Under the pieces are notes generated by a model that worked only from the letters and a program-made list of their open reading frames with translations, did no database searches and was not told the DNA's origin. A program made the translations under genes and the position numbers. A stretch of 12,937 bases of DNA from SVEL01 sp045126215 (GTDB lineage: Bacteria > Bacillota > Clostridia > Lachnospirales > Lachnospiraceae): positions 1 to 12,937 of the forward strand of contig JBGVOD010000050.1 of NCBI GenBank assembly GCA_045126215.1, given 5' to 3'. Shown here in pieces: positions 1-4,387 of this stretch (position 1 is its first letter; every line of letters starts with the position of its first letter).

Positions 1-1
1 A

Positions 2-238
2 CGCTTACAAGCAACAATTTATTTTCTTGCAATCCAGATGGTGCAGGTATCCTCAAAAGGTACACCAAGAAATCCAGTAGTGCGAGCGTATTACGAGAAG
101 CGTAAGGCTGAAGGTAAGACCAGCCAGCAGGCACTGATTTGCATATCCAGACGATTAATCAGTATTATTTATGGAATGTTAAAAAACGGTACAGAGTACC
201 GAATGCCAGTAGTGGAAAATGCTGGCGAAAATAGATAG
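2..238 (+). CDS. IS110-family transposase, C-terminal part (runs off the left edge)
   Basis: The frame is open from the first bases of the window to a TAG at 236-238, so the N-terminal part lies outside the window or is missing. The tail has the layout of the IS110/IS116/IS902 transposase C-terminal (helix-hairpin-helix, serine-bearing) domain: NPVVRAYYEKRKAEGK followed by an ALICISRRL-type helix and an IIYGMLKNGTEYRMP ending. These enzymes move their element by a DEDD/serine-based, bridge-RNA-guided reaction. The catalytic DEDD residues are not in the visible part. The last residues, after EYRMP, lie in DNA that also belongs to the repeat beginning at 211, so the element probably ends near 210 and the reading frame may finish in target-derived sequence. 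Family assignment is from motif recognition only. Confidence 0.75.
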   Translation, partial: RLQATIYFLAIQMVQVSSKGTPRNPVVRAYYEKRKAEGKTSQQALICISRRLISIIYGMLKNGTEYRMPVVENAGENR

Positions 239-363
239 TGAAAATGGCAAATATGTGATAAAATTTTAAGCAGATGAAACAGTCGGCTTTAAGAAGTGTA
301 TTCTTTTTTCAGAGGTTGGTCATCGGCTTGGATAATTATAAGGGTTATGACTTTATGTCAAGA
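211..363 (+). repeat. Cassette-junction repeat, copy 1
   Basis: This stretch aligns over its whole length, almost without gaps, with 1812-1964; I judge the identity at roughly 80-85% by eye. In one frame (213-335) it reads WKMLAKIDSENGKYVIKF, a TAA, then ADETVGFKKCILFSEVGHRLG and a second TAA. The other copy keeps the same frame, including the internal stop. It therefore looks like the decayed 3' end of a gene, possibly an immunity gene, plus the joint leading into the next toxin tip. It ends at the TGTCAAGA junction sequence. Confidence 0.75.
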
Positions 364-371
364 GTGGTAGT
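351..371 (+). other. Toxin junction sequence, copy 1 (reads YVKSG)
   Basis: The 14 bases TGTCAAGAGTGGTA at 356-369 recur exactly at 1035-1048, and TGTCAAGA recurs at 1957-1964. In the frame of the toxin fragments on either side they encode VKSG. They most likely mark the point where variable toxin C-terminal domains are exchanged onto a conserved carrier. Confidence 0.55.
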
Positions 372-470
372 AATACTGTCAATCCTAATGCACTAAAATA
401 TAATGGAGATGGAACATGGACAAGTAATGAAGGGCTTATTTATGGACAAGGTTCTAGAGAAGGAAACAGG

Positions 471-728
471 GTGAGACATGTATTAGAACATACTAAACCA
501 AATCCTAATAAGCCTGTACATACAGTGTTTAATGTAGACAAATCTAATGTAATAGGTCTTGTCGATGAGGCATGGAAAAAAAGGGGAGTTGGCTCTTTAG
601 CAGGAAACGGATATGTAACATACAATATTGATATGGGAAAAATAATAGGAACAAATGGAGAAAGTAGTATTAGAATCGTGACCAATGGTTATACGAATAA
701 AATAATATCCGCTTATCCAATTCCATAG
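471..728 (+). CDS. Toxin C-terminal domain fragment 1 (nuclease-like polymorphic toxin tip)
   Basis: The frame is open from 351 (stop at 348-350) through the YVKSG junction. The first possible start codon is the GTG at 471, so this may be a displaced toxin tip rather than an independently translated gene. Just before 471 the frame reads GLIYGQGSREGNR, then VRHVLEHTKPNPNKPVHTVFN, followed by IGLVDEAW and a MGKIIGTNGE segment, ending at ISAYPIP. This small basic domain with conserved-looking histidines and an IGTNGE turn looks like the RNase-type tips (BECR/EndoU-like) of bacterial polymorphic toxins, but I cannot assign a named family. A small zinc-ribbon gene 25 bases downstream fits a toxin-immunity pair. 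No signal peptide or delivery domain is present. Confidence 0.6.
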   Translation: MRHVLEHTKPNPNKPVHTVFNVDKSNVIGLVDEAWKKRGVGSLAGNGYVTYNIDMGKIIGTNGESSIRIVTNGYTNKIISAYPIP

Positions 729-753
729 AAAAAATGAAGAGGTGAAGTAAATT

Positions 754-957
754 ATGATTTGTCCATATTGCGAACAAGGTGGAATAATCAGAGTAAAAGT
801 AAAGAAAAGTAATGAGATTATAAAAATATGTGAAGAATGTGATGCAGTTTGGCTAGACGATGTTTTAGAAGAATTAGGAACGACGTTTGAAAGATACATG
901 GAGCAAAGAGGTTATGCTAATTCTTGGGATGAGTTAGAAATTATAGACAGAATTTAA
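754..957 (+). CDS. Small zinc-ribbon protein, probable immunity partner of toxin fragment 1
   Basis: A 67-residue protein with a clear ribosome site (AGAGGTG at 738-744, nine bases before the ATG). Two CxxC knuckles, C3-P-Y-C6 and C26-E-E-C29, form a compact zinc ribbon. The second half is acidic (EELGTTFERYMEQ, WDELEIID). Small zinc-ribbon proteins of this layout are common directly after toxin tips in Firmicutes. The position, 25 bases after the toxin stop, supports an immunity role: blocking the toxin in the cytoplasm. The acidic tail would suit binding to a basic nuclease. The function is inferred from context; a small regulatory zinc protein is the alternative. Confidence 0.7.
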   Translation: MICPYCEQGGIIRVKVKKSNEIIKICEECDAVWLDDVLEELGTTFERYMEQRGYANSWDELEIIDRI

Positions 958-976
958 CGTAAGAATATTTTTGGAA

Positions 977-1009
977 CAGACCAGCTATGCACAACGTGTA
1001 GCTGGTCTG
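977..1009. repeat. Perfect 11-bp inverted repeat between the toxin modules
   Basis: CAGACCAGCTA at 977-987 pairs perfectly with TAGCTGGTCTG at 999-1009 around an 11-base loop. It starts 20 bases after the zinc-ribbon stop. No T-run follows on either strand, so it is not a canonical terminator. It could still end the module transcript or stabilise its 3' end. Confidence 0.6.
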
Positions 1010-1030
1010 GGAAAATGTAATTATTATGTG

Positions 1031-1048
1031 TTTTTGTCAAGAGTGGTA
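1031..1048 (+). other. Toxin junction sequence, copy 2 (reads FVKSG)
   Basis: The sequence TTTTTGTCAAGAGTGGTA carries the same VKSG junction seen at 351-371, in frame with toxin fragment 2. Here the junction stands alone, without the ~140 bp of repeat that precedes it in the other two copies. Confidence 0.5.
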
Positions 1049-1083
1049 CAGCTTCTGGTAAGGGTGGTACAGATGTATGGGAT

Positions 1084-1419
1084 ATGACAGAAGGTGGTGG
1101 AATTATAAATGGTAGAGAATATTCCCAGCATGCCATGGAAAGAATGGCACCAGATACGCCATCAGTTAGAGCAGAATTGAGCAGAAGAGCAGAGGCACTT
1201 GCAGAATCAAAGGGGTTACAAGTTGGAACTCCTGAGTATTATCAATTCTGTCAGAAGTATGTAGACCCGAGAAACATACCTCCATCTGTTATAGAGGATG
1301 CTATTAGAAATACCACCGCCGTACCAGGACATACAACAGGGACATTTGTTCATCAAACAGCGGATGTTACTGTTATAGTAAATGAAACGGGTAAGGTAAT
1401 CACGGTTATACCGAAGTAG
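1084..1419 (+). CDS. Toxin C-terminal domain fragment 2 (DUF4258/BECR-like nuclease tip)
   Basis: The frame is open from 1021 (stop at 1018-1020) through FVKSGTASGKGGTDVWD. The first ATG is 1084 and it has no ribosome site, so this is probably a displaced toxin tip. After a glycine-rich lead (EGGGIINGR) it reads EYSQHAMERMAP (His16, Arg20), a central helical section, IPPSVIEDAI at residues 65-74, and a closing beta pair VTVIVNETGKVITVIPK. This order of His-containing first helix, PPSVIEDAI helix and VTVIVN...GKVITV hairpin is typical of DUF4258-type domains, which are assigned to the BECR (barnase-EndoU-colicin-RelE) RNase superfamily. The predicted role is cutting RNA in competing cells. The partner gene starts 12 bases later. 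Confidence 0.68.
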   Translation: MTEGGGIINGREYSQHAMERMAPDTPSVRAELSRRAEALAESKGLQVGTPEYYQFCQKYVDPRNIPPSVIEDAIRNTTAVPGHTTGTFVHQTADVTVIVNETGKVITVIPK

Positions 1420-1431
1420 GAGGACGAAGTA

Positions 1432-1752
1432 ATGTTTATTAAATTTGATGATTTAGATATGTTGGAATTTTTTGAAAATGAGCCAATATCCATTGGCGAA
1501 GAGGGTGAAGCAAAATTTATATACTCAATGAAGGACAGTAACCAATTCTCAATGACATTGACGGTTGATACTTATGCAAAAAAAATTAGTATTTCTGTTA
1601 GACATAGTGATAATACCATTTTTGCAGGAGAGTTTGATAATGTGCTCGAAATCAGAAAAAGCGAAGATGTTCTACTAGTGGAAATGGAAGGGCAAAAACG
1701 TTTAGTTTTAAAAAAATATTCTTGTTTGGGAGTTGTTATAGAAAATGTGTAA
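1432..1752 (+). CDS. Probable immunity protein for toxin fragment 2
   Basis: A 106-residue acidic cytoplasmic protein with no signal peptide, membrane segment or cysteine cluster. The ribosome site AGGAGG (1418-1423) overlaps the toxin stop codon and fixes the ATG at 1432, so the two genes are translationally close-coupled. Patterning is mostly alternating beta strands (AKFIYSMKD, FSMTLTVDTYAKKISISVR, LVEMEGQKRLVLKK), as in small all-beta immunity proteins. The immunity call rests on position and size. I do not recognise a named family. Confidence 0.65.
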   Translation: MFIKFDDLDMLEFFENEPISIGEEGEAKFIYSMKDSNQFSMTLTVDTYAKKISISVRHSDNTIFAGEFDNVLEIRKSEDVLLVEMEGQKRLVLKKYSCLGVVIENV

Positions 1753-1811
1753 GGTATAAGAGTTAACTGAAGAAGAGAATTAATAGTTAAAACCTTTTGT
1801 AACAATTTTCG

Positions 1812-1964
1812 AGTGGAAGATGCTAGCGGAACTGTATAGTAAAAATGGCAAATATGTGATATTATTCTAAGCAGATGAAACAGTCGGCTTTGAGAAGTGT
1901 ATTCTTTTTTTGACAGGGGCACATCAGCTTGGATAATTATAAGGGTAAAGACTTTTTGTCAAGA
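1812..1964 (+). repeat. Cassette-junction repeat, copy 2
   Basis: This is the second copy of the repeat at 211-363. Its frame is open a little further upstream (from 1787: LKPFVTIFEWKMLAELYSKN) and carries the same TAA after KYVILF, then ADETVGFEKCILFLTGAHQLG and a stop. Differences between the copies mostly leave the frame intact, so the ancestor was probably coding. It ends in TTTTTGTCAAGA, exactly the junction core seen at 1031-1042. Confidence 0.75.
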
Positions 1965-1970
1965 TCAGCT

Positions 1971-2246
1971 ATGGATGAAAATGTAATTGAAATAAAAAAA
2001 CAGGTTAGAAAAGTAATTGAATTGTTGGAACAACGTATAATACTTGAGCCTAACAGACCTATTCTAAAAACATTATATGATAGATATATGAAAGCTGAAG
2101 AAATTATATCAAGTAATGAAGATATTAGTAAAATTATGATTAGTGGTGGGTGTAGAGCTTATTTAGATGCGTTTAGTGATTATATGAATCCTTTATTAGG
2201 CGAAATGGATAAAGCAGAGAAAATGCTTTCTAATTTAAAAAAGTAG
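1971..2246 (+). CDS. Orphan small helical protein, probable immunity gene lacking its toxin
   Basis: A 91-residue mostly helical charged protein containing EIKKQVRKVIELL, NRPILKTLYDRYMKAEEI, an ISGGCRAYLDAFSDY core, and NPLLGEMDKAEKML at the end. I chose the ATG at 1971 because everything upstream in frame lies within the junction repeat. A TTG at 1929 preceded by AGGGG (1914-1918) is an alternative that would add 14 residues (MDNYKGKDFLSRSA). The ATG itself has no good ribosome site, so expression is doubtful. The toxin reading frame through the junction stops within nine codons (FVKISYG), so the toxin domain is absent. The function is inferred only from the cassette context. Confidence 0.55.
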   Translation: MDENVIEIKKQVRKVIELLEQRIILEPNRPILKTLYDRYMKAEEIISSNEDISKIMISGGCRAYLDAFSDYMNPLLGEMDKAEKMLSNLKK

Positions 2247-2324
2247 TGTTGAAAGAGGATGCTTGGTTATTTATATGTTTATTCTTTCGGACTCTCAACA
2301 ACCTAAAAATCCTGCACGTCTATT

Positions 2325-2490
2325 AATTAACTATCATGGCTGTTTCGAAGCAATTAAGAATCCATGATGTTAATTATTTGACACTAGCGAAATTTTGCCG
2401 AGTTGGGTATACGGACGAACATAGCAAATTTAATACGCTGATGTAACGCACTCTTAGCAACAGAATGTTGCGAAAGAGTGCGTTTTTCTG
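2325..2490 (+). repeat. Rep-leader repeat, degenerate copy 1
   Basis: In order it holds: an inverted repeat (AATTAAC-t-ATCATGG at 2325-2339 against CCATGATGTTAATT at 2362-2375), a GCGAAATTTTGCC block, AATACGCTGATGTAACGCA (2432-2450), and a hairpin with a T-run. The same order occurs at 2687-2884 in front of the rep fragment. Here the position of the start codon reads CTG, and no coding frame follows. It is therefore a decayed duplicate of a replication-gene leader. Confidence 0.65.
2446..2487 (+). terminator. Rho-independent terminator-like hairpin (leader copy 1)
   Basis: ACGCACTCTT (2446-2455) pairs perfectly with AAGAGTGCGT (2474-2483). A nested GCAACA/TGTTGC stem closes a GAA loop, and TTTTT follows. 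It has the shape of a strong intrinsic terminator. It would also end any transcript coming from the toxin-module side. Confidence 0.7.
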
Positions 2491-2686
2491 TGTAAATACA
2501 TTATAAGCTGTGAGATGTTTATATACATATCAGTATTACAAGCAATATTTCAGATATAAAAATTGGTCTAAAAAGCGGTAATTCTTATGCAGATATTATT
2601 TCCTATGGTAGCAGATATAGGATTTTATATTCCTCTTTATTAAATTATGTCTCCACATAAGGACACTCAACAAAGTAAATTATTTT
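2491..2686. other. AT-rich spacer between the two leader copies, no gene seen
   Basis: The whole interval 2247-2883 has no supportable gene. This central part is AT-rich with no convincing ORF, promoter or RNA. Near its right end ACATAAGGACA (2655-2665) is repeated exactly at 2781-2791, on the other side of the large inverted repeat. Confidence 0.5.
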
Positions 2687-2753
2687 GGTCTTTAAATTAA
2701 TCGGAATGGCTCTCACCGAAGGTGATTAATCCATGGAGATTAATTTGAAGACC
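2687..2753. repeat. Large inverted repeat upstream of rep fragment (candidate origin structure)
   Basis: GGTCTTTAAATTAATC (2687-2702) pairs with GATTAATTTGAAGACC (2738-2753), 16 bp with one G-U wobble. Inside it are ATGG/CCAT and a TCACC-gaa-GGTGA hairpin. The 11-bp direct repeat ACATAAGGACA flanks it at 2655 and 2781. An inverted repeat with flanking short direct repeats just before a rep gene suggests a replication origin or rep operator. That role is inference. Confidence 0.55.
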
Positions 2754-2835
2754 CTAGGGCGAAATTTGCCATCTGGGTGTACATAAGGACATCTAAAACC
2801 AAAACCTAATATTTAGTTCCAATACGCTGATATAA

Positions 2836-2883
2836 ACGCACTTCTTTTAAAACAAATTTTTGTTGTGAAAGAGGTGCGTTTTT
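2836..2883 (+). promoter_or_regulatory. Terminator-like hairpin that buries the rep ribosome site
   Basis: ACGCACTTCTTT (2836-2847) pairs with AAAGAGGTGCGT (2868-2879) with one wobble, with a nested AACAAA/TTTGTT stem, followed by TTTTT and directly by the ATG at 2884. The only Shine-Dalgarno-like sequence, AGAGGTG at 2870-2876, lies in the 3' arm. The structure could end transcription or block translation of rep, as in copy-number control leaders. Confidence 0.6.
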
Positions 2884-3291
2884 ATGCGTGTAAGAAAAAT
2901 AAATCAAGTTGACGTGAAACTACATGATTTAACCAAAGTAAAATTGAAAACTGCCGGTAACACTTCAGTTGTACAGTTTACGGCTGGAAATAATAAAACC
3001 TGCACAGTCCGTAATCTGTCAAAAGATACTTACCTTGATACTCGTACTGGTGAGGTAAAGCAGAAGAAAAAATCCGAAAGTCGATACCAGTCTCCAAAAA
3101 GTGTGCGTAAAAGCATTAATCGGTTAATGGACTTAATAAGGTGCAATGCCACAGATTCTGCCAAGTGTAAGTGGCTCACGGTTACTTACAAAGAAGTAAT
3201 GACAGATGGCAAACAAGCTTTTCTGGATGCAAAGCTGTTTTTACGAAAACTCAAGAGATATCTTGCAAAACAGAGTAATTGCACAGAATGA
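2884..3291 (+). pseudogene. Truncated replication-initiator (Rep) gene, N-terminal part only
   Basis: 135 residues remain. The recognisable part is the segment VRKSINRLMDLIRCN, then KCKWLTVTYKEVMTDGKQAFLDA read as one run, and FLRKLKRYLAK. This order (SVRKSxNRLxxLI, WLTLTYxExMTD, then a xxFxxRLRRYL helix) is that of Firmicute rolling-circle-type replication initiators. Intact members are a few hundred residues long and continue into a HUH-type nuclease core just after this point. Here the frame ends in SNCTE and a stop after KRYLAKQ, so the metal-binding and nicking residues are absent and the protein should be inactive. The basic N-terminus (MRVRKINQVDVKL) follows the leader hairpin. It is best read as the relic of an integrated plasmid or mobilisable element. 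Confidence 0.65.
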
Positions 3292-3529
3292 AGGCATAGA
3301 CAGACTTTCATCATCAGGGATGACATATGAATATGCCTGTGAAAATACAAGAATAGCCATGGTAGATGGAGATACACGATATGAGTATGTAATAGACAAG
3401 GTTAGTTCATCATTTAGTAATCTTATAGAAGAAAAGATATACAGAAGGAGTAATACGGAAGCATCAGGAGAAAGTTCACGTATATTGACAAGAAGTTTGT
3501 ATTATTATATTATTCAGAAAATGGTTTGA
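3271..3529 (+). pseudogene. Unidentified ORF fragment fused behind the rep relic
   Basis: From about 3271, where the Rep frame loses its family resemblance, a different frame reads NEGIDRLSSSGMTYEYACEN, a VDGDTRYEYVIDKVSSSF stretch, an IEEKIYRRSNTEASGE stretch and LTRSLYYYIIQKMV before a TGA at 3527-3529. It has natural-looking composition with mixed charged helices. No start codon with a ribosome site exists: the ATG at 3320 has none, and the longer open frame merely shadows Rep. It looks like the C-terminal end of a gene whose front was deleted in the event that truncated rep. I do not recognise the family. Confidence 0.35.
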
Positions 3530-3547
3530 TTTTCAAGGAGAGTTTTT

Positions 3548-3997
3548 ATGTACAACAATTATTATGAAGAAACAAAACCGAGATTTCAAAATTATTGTCA
3601 ACTCAGTACAAATAGAAATGTAGGTAAATTCATTATTTTTTCAATTCTAACTTTGGGGATATATTCAATATATTTTTTCTCAAAAGTAGGAAAAGATGTG
3701 AATGTATTATGTGATGAAGATGATAAAAATACAATACATTTCTGTGTAGCATTTTTTATTCTTTCACCTATTACATGTGGCATATATATGTTATTCTGGA
3801 TGCATTCAATAAGTGCCCGTATTGGTGAGGTAGCAATTCGACAACGTACATTTGCAAAATTTAGTGAGTCAACATTTTGGATTTTCGGATTTTTACTTAA
3901 TATGTTTACATTTGGAATAACATATTTTGTTTTTATACATAAATTATGCACTGTAATGAATGAACTTTGTGAAAACTATAATCAAGGAGTTAGATAA
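3548..3997 (+). CDS. DUF4234-like small integral membrane protein
   Basis: 149 residues, with AAGGAGAG (3535-3542) as ribosome site. A polar start (to about residue 25) is followed by three hydrophobic blocks at about 26-46, 62-84 and 108-132. Each block ends in a related motif: LGIYSIYFFSKVGKDVN (36-52), CGIYMLFWMHSISARIG (77-93) and FGITYFVFIHKLCTVMN (122-138). The first is the typical DUF4234 signature: a hydrophobic helix, T-x-GIY, an aromatic stretch, then a basic-polar helix with Asn. The other two look like diverged repeats of it. The protein sits in the inner membrane; the function of the family is not known to me. It lies between the mobile-element relics and the ileS promoter and has no visible promoter of its own. 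Confidence 0.65.
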   Translation: MYNNYYEETKPRFQNYCQLSTNRNVGKFIIFSILTLGIYSIYFFSKVGKDVNVLCDEDDKNTIHFCVAFFILSPITCGIYMLFWMHSISARIGEVAIRQRTFAKFSESTFWIFGFLLNMFTFGITYFVFIHKLCTVMNELCENYNQGVR

Positions 3998-4012
3998 AGA
4001 ATAACTGCGGGA

Positions 4013-4041
4013 TTGACAATTTTAATTAACACTTTTATAAT
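4013..4041 (+). promoter_or_regulatory. Consensus sigma-A promoter of ileS
   Basis: A perfect TTGACA (4013-4018) and a perfect TATAAT (4036-4041) are separated by 17 bases. Transcription should start near 4048, giving a leader of about 340 nt before the ileS start codon. The length suits a T-box leader. Confidence 0.85.
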
Positions 4042-4094
4042 AATCAAATAGTCGACTTTATTGTCGGTAATATAAATAAATACTACATAAAATA

Positions 4095-4371
4095 CAATGA
4101 TAGAGACAGTAGTGTTCAAGCGAAAGATACAGAGAGTCTGGAAGAGGTGTGAGCCGGATACGAGTAGATTGAATATGAAAATCACTCTGGAGTAGCAACA
4201 GGAAATATATTTATAGATATAAATATTCAGTAGAAGTTGCCGTATCTTCTGCGTTATAGGAGACGCATATGAACTGCAAAGCGTAGTGGCTTAGTGGGAG
4301 TATGTATCGTAACAGGTGGTATAGCGAAGTTTGAGCCCTCGTCCTATTACGGATAGAGGGCTATTATTTTT
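4095..4371 (+). promoter_or_regulatory. T-box leader, isoleucine (specifier ATC)
   Basis: The region has the landmarks of a tRNA-sensing T-box. There is an AG-rich stem I with the AGAGAGTCTGG and GGTGTGAGCC distal-loop motifs (4130-4158). A specifier bulge follows, with ATC at 4181-4183 in the context GAAAATCACTCTGGAGTAG. An AT-rich stem lies near 4206-4226. The antiterminator core AGGTGGTATAGCGA (4314-4327) holds the bulge TGGT, which fits a tRNA ending in ACCA. A terminator follows. ATC is an isoleucine codon and matches the downstream gene. Uncharged tRNA-Ile should pair at both places and favour read-through into ileS when isoleucine is short. Confidence 0.9.
4334..4371 (+). terminator. 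Regulated terminator of the T-box leader
   Basis: AGCCCTC (4334-4340) pairs with GAGGGCT (4356-4362) with GTCC/GGAT extending the stem inward, followed by ATTATTTTT. The T-box core overlaps the upstream side, so the terminator and antiterminator are mutually exclusive in the usual T-box manner. Confidence 0.85.
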
Positions 4372-4387
4372 GAAAAGGAGAATCAAT

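Noticed and set aside
471..899. Minus-strand open frames opposite the first toxin module
   Set aside because: They overlap the plus-strand toxin and zinc-ribbon genes, lack ribosome sites and are rich in I/F/S from antisense AT-rich DNA.
977..1009. Intrinsic terminator for toxin module 1
   Set aside because: The stem is perfect, but there is no T-run on either side, so I list it only as an inverted repeat.
4331..4387. Longer start for ileS at a TTG (4331)
   Set aside because: It lies inside the T-box terminator, has no ribosome site, and adds residues foreign to the family. The ATG at 4388 follows AAAAGGAG.
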